A program made the translations under genes and the position numbers. A DNA stretch of 64,000 bases from Ignavibacteria bacterium (lineage in GTDB: Bacteria; Bacteroidota; Ignavibacteria; Ch128b). Positions 8,701 through 18,228 of this stretch are shown one piece after another (position 1 is the first letter of the stretch; every line of letters begins with the position of its first letter). The notes under the pieces were generated by a model. It made no database searches. It saw nothing but the letters and a program-made list of their open reading frames with translations, and was not told the origin of the DNA. The stretch spans positions 1,777,573-1,841,572 of the forward strand of contig JABLYA010000001.1 in assembly GCA_013177855.1 (NCBI GenBank), given 5' to 3'.

Positions 8701-11493
8701 TCAGATTTTTTTTGTAAGGTATTCATCAGATTTATTCTGATATTTTTTACCTGAAAAGACTTTTAAGAGAGATGTTGAGTCTGTTGTTAGATTATATGAA
8801 AAATAATTTAATCCATAATCAGCCTTCAGTTTTTTAGAAAAGACCGGCACACCATTTTCTGAGGTTATCTTTAACTCAACATCTCTATTCTGATTTGAGT
8901 AGAAAGGAATCTTTACTTGTGGTTTAATGTAATCACTCCAGGTATAAGTTTTATTCCCCCAGTTTTTATTAAACCAAATTTTTTCTATTTCGAACAGATA
9001 AATTGATTTTGCTAATACATCCTGAGTTAATTGCTGCAAATGTTTAACATCGGCTTTGTAGATTGATCTTCCGTGCGTTGCAATGATTAATTCTTTATCT
9101 CTTGGATGGATAACCAGATCATGAACAGGGGCAAAAGGGAGATTATTCGAGATGGGATAAAAATTATTTCCTCCATCGAGCGATGCGTAGGTGCCGTGAT
9201 CTGTTCCAACATAAATTAGATTTTGGTTCACTGGATCTTCTGCTACTACATTGATTGGCTCATAAGGAAGGTTTTTACCTATCTGTATCCAGCTTTTACC
9301 ATAGTCAGTTGATTTGAAAAGTAATGGCTCAAAGTTGTCCCATCTATAACCATTTAAAGATACATAAACGGTTGCTGTATCATATTTCGAGGCAACGACT
9401 CTACTTACCCAGAAATTTTGAGGAAGTTGGTCAGAAATTCTTTCCCAATTATTCCCTCCATCTTTAGTTACATAAATCAAGCCGTCATCACTTCCAGTAT
9501 AAATTAATCCAAACTTTAAAGGTGATTCTGAAATAGTCGTTAATGTTCCGTAAGGTACATCGCCTAATTTCCCTCCTTTTGTTAAATCGGGTGAGATTGG
9601 TTCAAAACTTTCACCTTTATTGAGTGAGCGATAAAGTCGATTTGCGCCAAAGTAGAGAATATCCTGATTATGTTTTGAAAGAAGAATTGGTGTATTCCAG
9701 TTAAATCTCAGCGGTCGTTCTCCAAGTTCATGTCTGGGTTTGATTGGTACTCGTTTACCAGTTATTCGGTCAATTCTGAAATAATTTCCGAACTGATAAC
9801 CAGTATATATCGTTTTGTTATCCCTTGTATCAACTTCCACCTGCATACCATCACCGCCTAATAAATTTTGATAAGGATATCGTCCTGTTTCATACCATTC
9901 ATAACTGAATTTATAATTGCTCGGACCATACCATACACCGTTATCCTGCAACCCGCCATATACATTGTAAGGTTTTTCAAAATCAATTTCGATTGAGTAA
10001 AACTGCCCAACAGGTGGTGTATTTGCTTTGAAGTAAGTTTCACCATCATCATAAGAAATATTGATACCTCCGTCATTTGCAATAATTATGTGTCCTTTTC
10101 GAAGAGGATTTATGTAAATGGCGTGATGATCAACATGAACATTTTCTTTATTGATTGACTTGAACGATCTGCCTCCGTCTGTTGAAATTAGAATAGGTAC
10201 ACCTAAAATGAAAATTTTGTTTTCATCATAAGGGGAAACACGAATTTGACCAAAATAATAACCATATGAATAGTAGAAATCGTCAATAAAATCTTTGTGA
10301 GTTTTAGTCCAGCTCTTCCCTCCATCAGTTGATTTATAGACTTCGGCACCAATTACATTTTTTTCGAAGAGTTGTGCATTAGCATCTTCAACGTATTCTA
10401 CTAAAGTTTGAGGTGTAATCTTATTAGTCTTTACTAAAAATAAAATTGTATCAACGGAATATTTTTTAGGGAAGTTATATTCTTTTAAGTAGGATAGGAT
10501 TAACTTTTTATCGAGTTTAAGAAATTCTTCTTTTGTAATTTTTCGTAAATCATCTTTGGTTAGTTTTTTTTCTTTAGTTTCCTTTTTTGGTCTTTCAAAT
10601 TGATTATCTAAGATTGCATAAATGATTTCAGGATTTTTTTGAAAAATTGAAAGGCCGATTCTGCCAACTCCATCACCAGTTGGAAAGCCACTTTCTTTTG
10701 TGGAAATTAAAAACCAGGTTTCACCGCCATCTGTGCTTTTATAAATTCCTGAAGTTGAGCCAGCTTCTTCAAAGTTCCAGGCTTTTCTGGTGCGATACCA
10801 CATTGCTGCGTACAAAATATCTGGATTTGATTGATTGATTTCTAAATCAATACAGCCAGTATTTTCATCGATGTAGAGAACTTTTTTCCATGTTTCACCG
10901 CCATCTGTTGATTTGAAAACGCCTCGTTCATCATTAGCTGAGTAGAGATGACCCATTGAGGCGACCCAGATTATATCTGGATTGTCTGGGTGAATAATTA
11001 TTCTTCCTATGTGATGCGATTCAGAAAGTCCTTTATGTTGAAAAGTTTTACCGCCGTCTGTGCTTTTAAAAATTCCAAATCCTGAATAAGATGAACGGCT
11101 TGAGTTATTTTCGCCGGTTCCAACCCATATTAGCTCGTTGTGCTTCCAATCAATTGCGATATCGCCGATTGTCATTGTTATTTGATTATCGAAGATTGGT
11201 GTGAAAGAAATTCCATTGTTGGTTGTTTTCCACAAACCTCCAGAAGCATAAGCGACATAGAAATGTGTCGGATCTAAGGGTGAGACATCAATATCTACGG
11301 CCCGACCACTCATTATAGTTGGACCAATATTTTCAAATTGAATATTTTTAAATGGAGAAAGTTCTAAAAGTTTTAACTTTTGTTGATACCCCTCAAATCT
11401 TTTTGAAGCTGGAGTAAACTCAGGAAAATTATTCTGGGCAAGAATAAGTGGAGTTATAAAAATTACAAATATGAATGAAAGGACTGAACGCAT
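8701..11493 (-). CDS. Large secreted BNR/VPS10-like beta-propeller protein (glycosyl-hydrolase-type annotation)
   Basis: A signal peptide ends at ILA followed by Gln-Asn. The mature protein contains many BNR/sortilin-like blades with motifs such as STDGG and the typical start GPTIMSGRAVDI. Members of this family are often annotated as glycosyl hydrolases or sialidase-like, but no catalytic residues can be assigned. A Lys-rich insert lies near residues 305-370. No T9SS sorting domain is present. The ORF stops at an A8 homopolymer, and the natural C-terminus appears to continue in another frame for about 36 residues. GAGGTT precedes the ATG. It heads a run with the two-component pair and queE. 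Confidence 0.8.
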   Translation of the reverse strand: MRSVLSFIFVIFITPLILAQNNFPEFTPASKRFEGYQQKLKLLELSPFKNIQFENIGPTIMSGRAVDIDVSPLDPTHFYVAYASGGLWKTTNNGISFTPIFDNQITMTIGDIAIDWKHNELIWVGTGENNSSRSSYSGFGIFKSTDGGKTFQHKGLSESHHIGRIIIHPDNPDIIWVASMGHLYSANDERGVFKSTDGGETWKKVLYIDENTGCIDLEINQSNPDILYAAMWYRTRKAWNFEEAGSTSGIYKSTDGGETWFLISTKESGFPTGDGVGRIGLSIFQKNPEIIYAILDNQFERPKKETKEKKLTKDDLRKITKEEFLKLDKKLILSYLKEYNFPKKYSVDTILFLVKTNKITPQTLVEYVEDANAQLFEKNVIGAEVYKSTDGGKSWTKTHKDFIDDFYYSYGYYFGQIRVSPYDENKIFILGVPILISTDGGRSFKSINKENVHVDHHAIYINPLRKGHIIIANDGGINISYDDGETYFKANTPPVGQFYSIEIDFEKPYNVYGGLQDNGVWYGPSNYKFSYEWYETGRYPYQNLLGGDGMQVEVDTRDNKTIYTGYQFGNYFRIDRITGKRVPIKPRHELGERPLRFNWNTPILLSKHNQDILYFGANRLYRSLNKGESFEPISPDLTKGGKLGDVPYGTLTTISESPLKFGLIYTGSDDGLIYVTKDGGNNWERISDQLPQNFWVSRVVASKYDTATVYVSLNGYRWDNFEPLLFKSTDYGKSWIQIGKNLPYEPINVVAEDPVNQNLIYVGTDHGTYASLDGGNNFYPISNNLPFAPVHDLVIHPRDKELIIATHGRSIYKADVKHLQQLTQDVLAKSIYLFEIEKIWFNKNWGNKTYTWSDYIKPQVKIPFYSNQNRDVELKITSENGVPVFSKKLKADYGLNYFSYNLTTDSTSLLKVFSGKKYQNKSDEYLTKKI

Positions 11494-12408
11494 TTCAACC
11501 TCTTAAAATTATTTCTGGCTAAACAAATTTAAAGAACTGGGAGATTATAGACTGCTTTTATGTTGGAGAAATTTTTTTTACCTGGCTGCGGGTTTTCAAC
11601 TATTAAAATTAGTCCCATCAGAAAGATTAAAATTATCGCAGATTAATTTTAGATGATAATTTTATGTTTTTATTTTGACTGGTGATAAGAATTATTTTGT
11701 TATTGCAAAAATGAGTTTTATAACTGGAAGTTATTAAATATGTCATACCTTTAGGATTTTCCCGCATTCTTACTTGATAAAATTCTATAAAAATTTCATC
11801 CTTTCAGGATTTCTAGTTTAGTTGGATTGTGTAAATTTAGAATAATTTATAATCAATAATATAGCAGATTGAAAATCTATGTTGGATTTCAAATCATTTA
11901 ATTTTTTGATAACCAATACAGCCCAGTTTTTGCCAAAAACAGTTGTTTAATAAAAGACTAAATTTATAATAATTTGACTTATATCATGCTTTAATAATTT
12001 TGGAAATCAATTAATCAAGCATCTGAAAAGATTTTTAGTGCAGATTAGTTATTAAGAATTTTAATTACTTGCTGCTTGAACAAAAGTAATAAACTGCACT
12101 TGACAATAAAAACTAATTTTCCTAAAATTTATTGGACTTAATACTAAAAAAATGCTGTATTTATTTGTAAAAATAATTTTAGACTTTACCTATTTTATTC
12201 TCTTATTAAACTCAAACCTGCAATACACGGGGGGGGTACTATAGAACTTGTTTACTGAGTTTTTATTTTTCTCTTTTTAATATTTTTAAGTTCATAAAAA
12301 AATTTCAAAAATCAGAAATTCTTTTTTACACAACAGGTTTTACATAAAAAGGAAAATGTATAGTTAATTTAAACGACTTCTTCCCCAAAAAATTGAGAGG
12401 ATAAATTA
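11494..12408. other. 915-bp gene-free spacer
   Basis: No ORF with a credible start or family match was seen, and no tRNA-like fold was recognised. It contains two similar short motifs (TCATACCTTTAGGATTT near 11743 and TCATCCTTTCAGGATTT near 11796) and an isolated G8 tract at 12229-12236. It separates divergent genes and probably holds promoters for both. Confidence 0.6.
12229..12236. repeat. G8 homopolymer tract
   Basis: Eight consecutive G residues stand in an otherwise very AT-rich spacer, about 170 bases upstream of a T9SS surface-protein gene. Such tracts are prone to slippage. Confidence 0.7.
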
Positions 12409-14187
12409 ATGTGCAATAGATTTAAATTTTGTTTTACTTTTATTCTTTTATTATTAACTACTAATATTATTAGTGGTCAGCTGATACAAAGTAAATTAGA
12501 AGATAAATCCCATTTTTTAGTTACTTCCCATCCCAGAATTGAATGCTATAAGGTTAACGATGATTTAGTCGTTCTAAAAGATAAAATAACTGGATTAAAC
12601 AAGTACTTAAGAGTAAATTATCCGCAGGATACACTTTATCCTAATTTAGAAATTTATATATCTACTGTGGATACAATGCATTATGTAAATATGTTAAGGC
12701 CTTTTAAAAAGTTAATAAATATAATGCCAGGTTATTTATTAGGTGAAAAAATTATAAATGGACCAATTGGAGATATTAATAATAATGGTAGAATAGAATA
12801 TTATTGTTTTTCTTTTTCGCCTATAATTTTAGAATACAATCCAATTGACTCTAACTTTAATTTAATTTATAAATATCAAAAGTATTATAATTATATATTC
12901 TTTACCCCAAGGAACTTTTTAGACTATGATAATGATGGACTAATTGAAACGTTTGTATTAGGATATGATTCTAAAAATGAAAAACATGCATTATTACAAT
13001 TAAAGCAAACTAATAGATTCGATTTACCCACAAGAGTTAATTTAATCTATTTTGACTCATTATCAAGTTTTCATTCGCTTTTACCTTTTGATTTAGACGG
13101 GGATTCATTGTATGAATTAATCCATTTTTCTTTTGATGAACGTTTGATGAAAATCGCTAAGTATAGTAAAACATTAAATAATTATTATACAGTTTATAGG
13201 AGTGATAGTTTATATTTTTTTTATGTGGAGAACTATTTAGTTGATGATTTTGATAAAGATGGTAAAATTAATATTATTACTTCAGATTTTGATGGTTGGA
13301 TCTATGATCATGAAATGACAGACAATTTTAATTTTAAATTTTCAAAATTTAAAATAAACGATATCAATCTTTTTGATAAATGTATAACAAAAGATTTGGA
13401 TAATAATGGTTTTGATGAAATCTGGATAGCTTCTTCTTCTTATTTCATATATCCTTTTAGAACGAGATTATATCAATTTGAAGCAAATGGTAATGATAGT
13501 TATGTACTTAAATATATAATTCAAATAAATGGAGATTATAAACTTTTTTCTCGTTCAATGATGGCTTATGATATTGATAAGGATGGTAAAGAAGAGATAT
13601 TGTTTATAACAGACCATATATTTTACATTTTTAAGTATTTAGAGAATGGTAATTTCGATTTATATTATTTTAAAATAATAGATGAATGGCGTCAAAATTT
13701 TGTATTTATAGAATTTTTCCTTGGGGATTTAGAAAATGATGGTATCCCAGAAATCTTTTTTGAAACCCAATACTCATATTTTATTACATATAAAAATGAT
13801 TTTTTAATAAGAAATGGAGAAGAAATAAATTATAGTCCCGATACTGATGCAATAACCCAGATTTATAAGATTAATTTTTTATCTACTGATGTATTATTAG
13901 AACCGGTTAAAGAATTTACAATTTATCAAAATTATCCTAATCCATTTAATTCAAATACATTCATTTCATTTGAGCTACCGGAAGAGATATATCTTGAAGT
14001 AAAAGTTTATAATTTGATAGGGGAAGAAGTCAGGACTTTAGTTTCATCAATATATAAAGCTGGGCAATATAAAATACAATGGGATGGGAAAGATAACCAG
14101 AAGAGGGATTTACCTTCGGGAATTTATCTTATAAAATTCAATTCAAATAAATTCAGTAAAACAATTAAATCAGTTTTATTAAGGTAA
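12409..14187 (+). CDS. T9SS-exported protein with seven Ca-binding VCBS/FG-GAP-like repeats
   Basis: A signal peptide ends at IISG followed by Gln. Seven DxDxDG-like loops can be read: DINNNG, DYDNDG, DLDGDS, DFDKDG, DLDNNG, DIDKDG and DLENDG. Each is followed by an acidic/hydrophobic strand, which fits a seven-bladed integrin-type propeller with Ca-binding loops. The C-terminus is a T9SS type A sorting domain (YQNYPNPFN, then a GQYKIQWDG-like strand and a final Lys/Arg-rich end). It should be carried across the outer membrane and anchored or released. GAGAGG lies ahead of the ATG. The gene looks even more AT-rich than its neighbours. The ligand is unknown. Confidence 0.8.
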   Translation: MCNRFKFCFTFILLLLTTNIISGQLIQSKLEDKSHFLVTSHPRIECYKVNDDLVVLKDKITGLNKYLRVNYPQDTLYPNLEIYISTVDTMHYVNMLRPFKKLINIMPGYLLGEKIINGPIGDINNNGRIEYYCFSFSPIILEYNPIDSNFNLIYKYQKYYNYIFFTPRNFLDYDNDGLIETFVLGYDSKNEKHALLQLKQTNRFDLPTRVNLIYFDSLSSFHSLLPFDLDGDSLYELIHFSFDERLMKIAKYSKTLNNYYTVYRSDSLYFFYVENYLVDDFDKDGKINIITSDFDGWIYDHEMTDNFNFKFSKFKINDINLFDKCITKDLDNNGFDEIWIASSSYFIYPFRTRLYQFEANGNDSYVLKYIIQINGDYKLFSRSMMAYDIDKDGKEEILFITDHIFYIFKYLENGNFDLYYFKIIDEWRQNFVFIEFFLGDLENDGIPEIFFETQYSYFITYKNDFLIRNGEEINYSPDTDAITQIYKINFLSTDVLLEPVKEFTIYQNYPNPFNSNTFISFELPEEIYLEVKVYNLIGEEVRTLVSSIYKAGQYKIQWDGKDNQKRDLPSGIYLIKFNSNKFSKTIKSVLLR

Positions 14188-14202
14188 ATTAAGGAGGAAA
14201 AA

Positions 14203-14592
14203 ATGAGAACATTAATTTCTATCGTAATTTTATTAATTTCATTTAATCAGTTGATTGGTCAAAACTGGAATAGTCCAATACAAACCTTTGGAATTGATCA
14301 GAATGCGAAAATATCATCATTTGTTGATGGAAGAGGAATACATATTTCTTATATATCAGCTGGTAATTTGAAATACGCATTGTTAAAATCCAATGGACAA
14401 ATTGTAAAGGTTAATAAAACAGTTTTTTCTAATAATTGTAGTAATTCAGTAATAGTCACTAATGGAGAAACTATATTTGTTTTATTTAAATACGGTAATA
14501 CTATAAAATTAGCAAAATCAATAAACCTTGGGGATAATTGGTCTATTGATGATGTAATTACAGATGTTAATTATACAATGGGTGATTATTAG
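14203..14592 (+). pseudogene. N-terminal fragment of a frameshifted T9SS-exported protein
   Basis: It begins 15 bases after the preceding stop with AAGGAGGAAAAA ahead of the ATG, and has a signal peptide ending LIG followed by Gln. The fragment stops after 129 residues at GDY. The next frame opens at once and continues the protein to a sorting domain. A single missing base between 14586 and 14592 explains the break: the TGA of the second frame at 14583-14585 bars an earlier crossing. Alone it would be exported but could not be sorted by T9SS. Confidence 0.75.
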
Positions 14593-15932
14593 ATGCAGTT
14601 TTAGTTAAATCTATTCAAGATGAGAAGATTTATTTCGTATTAGATGATATCACTAATTATAATTCTTATTTATATTCATATTCTATTATAGGTAAAACTA
14701 AAAGCTTTCTTGATAAAGTAAATTTGGATAATGAACCTGGACGATTTCCTTCAATAGCGAGGTCAACTAATAGACTTCATATTTTATATTTTGCTTCAAC
14801 CAATGCAATCGGTGATGTAAAAGTGCGAGACTTTGATCTTAATGCAAATAGTTTTTATCCTCCCACTCAAGTGCCTAGAATTAATTCAATAATTAATCCA
14901 CCGGTATGGGGTGGCAGACATTATATAACTACTAACAATAATAGGGTACATATAGTTTATACCTCGTATGTTTCAACCTGGAGTAATGTTTACGAATATG
15001 TAGGTCATTTTTCAAGAGGAGTAAATGATACTATCTGGACAGAACATTATTTTAATTGTGAATCTAAAAAAGAGTTGCCTTCTTTATTAACTTCTACTAA
15101 TGATAACACGATACATTTGATATATTACGACAAGACAAATGGATACTTGCATAAAAAATTTAACGGACAGAGTTGGTTCACAGTAGGTTATGTTTATTAT
15201 AGTGCCAATGCTACTTTACGTCCAAATTCAAATGATTTGTATTTGCTTTCAGTAAGTCAGAACACAATTGGAAATCCAGATCCATATAGTGTTTATTTAA
15301 GGCAATATGACGCAGCGCCACTTGCACCAACAAATTTAAGCGTAAGTGCAAATAGTGGTATACCAAAACTAAGATGGACATTGAATAATGAACCAGATGT
15401 AAGAGTAAATAACAATGCTTATAGCATTGAGCGAAGATTGGATTTAATGGGTAATGGTCAATGGAATAATTGGCAATTAATTGGTACTGTGAATGGGAAG
15501 AATAATGAATTTATAGATACTTCAATTAACAGCGCAGGTTCTGGTCCAAGCTATGCACAATACAGGGTTAGAGCTCAAGATATTGGAGGAAATTACTCAG
15601 GTTATTCATCACCAGTTACCATTAATTATGGTAATGGATTGGAGAAGAGAGTTATAAAAAATTCTAATTTTCAATTAATTGGTAATTATCCGAATCCTTT
15701 TAATCCTGAAACAAAAATTGTATTTACAACACCTGAACCTGGCAGTGTTGAGTTAATATTGTATAATTTTATTGGAGAAATGGTTTATAAAACTTCGAAT
15801 CTCAGTTTGGATGCAGGTGAACATTATTATACCATAAATGCGGATGAATTAGGATTAAAATCAGGAATTTATTTTTATAATGTAAAATTTAAAGGTTCTT
15901 CTAAATCTGGTAAAATGATTTTAATTAAATGA
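14586..15932 (+). pseudogene. C-terminal fragment of the same protein: FN3-like domain and T9SS sorting domain
   Basis: The frame continues the broken upstream ORF, with DAVLVKSIQDEKIYFVLDD in the first residues. A TTG inside it is the first formal start, but no ribosome-binding site or signal peptide is found there. A fibronectin-III-like domain follows (from APTNLSV to YSGYSSPVTI), then a type A sorting domain starting NYPNPFNPETKI and ending KMILIK. Joined with the first fragment the product would be about 576 residues. Whether the break is real or a sequencing error cannot be decided here. Confidence 0.75.
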
Positions 15933-15948
15933 ATTTATCTTATGTCGT

Positions 15949-15970
15949 GGGGCTGCTAATAAGTAGCCCC
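15949..15970 (+). terminator. Hairpin between two T9SS genes
   Basis: GGGGCTGCT and AGTAGCCCC form a nine-pair stem (one G-T) with an AATA loop, 17 bases after the stop. The tail is only weakly T-rich, so it may be a terminator or an mRNA-processing/stabilising hairpin. Confidence 0.5.
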
Positions 15971-16001
15971 CAAATTATTGTTTATTAAAGTGGTAGTAGC
16001 C

Positions 16002-18146
16002 ATGAAAAATATCATTAAAATAATTCTTTTTTATATCTTTCTATACCAAATTTTTCTTTATTCTCAAACAAGTAATTGGTTTGTTTTGAATAAATTTAAT
16101 ACGGGCATTCAACCGTTTTCCTATGCTCCTTCGGTTACAACTGATAAGATTATATATTTTTTTACTGGAAACGGACAATTAATTAAATATGATGGTTTAA
16201 TTAAAAATATAAAGTTTAATATTCCGGGAATTCCAAACAATTCCATTAGAAAATTAATTATAGATAGATTTAACAATATGTGGTTTTTAACTTATGGTTT
16301 TGGTCTGATTAAATTTGATGGTTCTAATTTTATAACTTTCAATACATCAAACTCAGGTTTGACAAATAATGATATTAATGATATTGATTTTGACTTACAG
16401 GGTAATCTATGGATAGCTACAAGTGATGGCGGACTTTTTAAATTTGATGGAATTAATTGGGTTCGTTATTGGACAGGGAATTCAAATATACCAGATAATC
16501 AATTGACAACAGTGCATATTGATAAACTGAACAGAAAATGGGTTGGAACAAAATTACCAGCAATGGTTGCGTATTTTAACGATACATTATGGGTTACATT
16601 CAATCGTACAAACTCTGGTATAAATGGTCAAATTTTTAAAATAGTTTCTGACGATTCAAATGATGTATGGATTGCAACCGGATTGGGTATTTCAAAGTTT
16701 GATGGTATTCGGTTTCAGCATTTTTTCTACTCTCGAGGAGATGAATATAGAGATATTGCCATTGATATTCATAAAAGAATCTGGTTTGGTGGTGATAATG
16801 TAGTTATTTATGAAAACGGTAATTGGACTAATTTAAGTGATTTGTTTCCCTATTCTTTAGTTAATAAATCAATTATAAATAATTTAATTGTAAATGGTGA
16901 TTCAGTTTTTTTGGTTACAAAAAATTTAGGACTTTTCAAAGTTTATGACAGTACCTTTGTCCAATTAAGCCAATTTAATACAGGTATTAAAAATAATTAT
17001 ATAAAGACAATTTCAATAGATAAAAACAATGACTACTGGATAGGGACATATGGGAGTGGGCTTATAAAACTTAGAGCGGATAAAGATACACTTGAATGGG
17101 ATGGATTTTTAGATGATGGGATAATTTATAGTATAAGTTTTGACAGTAGCGGTTCAATTTGGGTTGGCAGTCTTTTTTCAGGTTTATTTAAATATGATGG
17201 GAACAGCTGGATTAGACTAACAACTTCAAATTCGCCTTTACCCTCAAATAATATTGTAACAATAAAAACAGATCCATATAATGTAAAATGGATAGGTACA
17301 TCAAGGGGATTGGTAAAGGTAGAAGGTGATAACTGGACGGTATACACAACGCAGAATTCGGGATTGCCCGATAATACAATTGGGTCGATAGTGATAGATA
17401 ATCAAAATAACAAATGGTTGGGGACAAACAATGGTTTGGTAAAGTTTGATGGATTAAACTGGGTAGTATATAATACATCTAATTCACCTTTACCTGAGGA
17501 TGTTATTTTGAGTTTAGAAATTGATAGTCTGGGTAATTTATGGATAGGTACATGGAATGGTGGTTTGGTAAAGTTTGATGGAATAAATTGGACGATATTT
17601 AACAAGAATAATTCACCATTGCCGAGTAACCGGATACGAGCCTTAAAGGTGGATCATAATGGAGTTTTGTGGATAGGAACGGAGGTTAATGGAATAGTAA
17701 GCTTTGATGGGAACAACTGGCGAATTTTTAATCGATCTAATTCTGGACTTCCTGATGATTTTATTTATGATATAGAAGTTGACAGGTTTAATCAGAAGAT
17801 AATTGCAACAGGTGGTGGCGTTGCGTTTTTCAAAGAGGATGGGATAGTATTGGAAAATGGAGATGAAGAGGATACAAATCCGGATACTTATGTATTATAT
17901 CAAAATTATCCAAATCCATTTAATCCGATAACTAAGATAAGATATAAAATAGGAGAAGATGGAATAGTAACACTTAAGGTTTATAATCTGCTGGGTGAAG
18001 AGGTAGAGACAATAGTTAATGAATTTATGCGAGCCGGGGAATACGAAGTTGAATTCAATGCGAGTTCATTACCATCTGGGGTATATTTTTATGCACTTCA
18101 GGCTGGGAAATTTAAATCCATCAAAAAGATGGTTCTCTTGAAGTGA
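16002..18146 (+). CDS. T9SS-exported two-component-regulator-type propeller protein
   Basis: The ATG chosen lies 24 bases inside a longer frame that would start at TTG; it gives a clean signal peptide ending LYS followed by Gln-Thr. The body is made of Reg_prop-type blades with repeated KFDGxNW and NxxWxGT motifs, enough for one or two propellers. In full sensor kinases these form the periplasmic sensor, but here no transmembrane or kinase region follows. Instead there is a type A sorting domain (YQNYPNPFNPITKI to KKMVLLK). It is therefore a cell-surface protein, function unknown. Blades in the second half are very alike at DNA level, so recombination between them is possible. Confidence 0.85.
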   Translation: MKNIIKIILFYIFLYQIFLYSQTSNWFVLNKFNTGIQPFSYAPSVTTDKIIYFFTGNGQLIKYDGLIKNIKFNIPGIPNNSIRKLIIDRFNNMWFLTYGFGLIKFDGSNFITFNTSNSGLTNNDINDIDFDLQGNLWIATSDGGLFKFDGINWVRYWTGNSNIPDNQLTTVHIDKLNRKWVGTKLPAMVAYFNDTLWVTFNRTNSGINGQIFKIVSDDSNDVWIATGLGISKFDGIRFQHFFYSRGDEYRDIAIDIHKRIWFGGDNVVIYENGNWTNLSDLFPYSLVNKSIINNLIVNGDSVFLVTKNLGLFKVYDSTFVQLSQFNTGIKNNYIKTISIDKNNDYWIGTYGSGLIKLRADKDTLEWDGFLDDGIIYSISFDSSGSIWVGSLFSGLFKYDGNSWIRLTTSNSPLPSNNIVTIKTDPYNVKWIGTSRGLVKVEGDNWTVYTTQNSGLPDNTIGSIVIDNQNNKWLGTNNGLVKFDGLNWVVYNTSNSPLPEDVILSLEIDSLGNLWIGTWNGGLVKFDGINWTIFNKNNSPLPSNRIRALKVDHNGVLWIGTEVNGIVSFDGNNWRIFNRSNSGLPDDFIYDIEVDRFNQKIIATGGGVAFFKEDGIVLENGDEEDTNPDTYVLYQNYPNPFNPITKIRYKIGEDGIVTLKVYNLLGEEVETIVNEFMRAGEYEVEFNASSLPSGVYFYALQAGKFKSIKKMVLLK

Positions 18147-18228
18147 AAATGCGGGTCAGTTTTGAATTATTTAACGATTAATCTTTTTTATCAATATTGA
18201 ATTTTAAGCTTTTACACTATAACATTTA

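Noticed and set aside
11524-11531. Promoter for the BNR/VPS10-like gene
   Set aside because: A good -7 box (TAAATTTG on the minus strand) is present but no TTTG or TTG lies at the right distance.
11494-12408. tRNA or other structured RNA gene in the long spacer
   Set aside because: No TpsiC-like arm or cloverleaf pairing was found by eye. A covariance-model search would be decisive.
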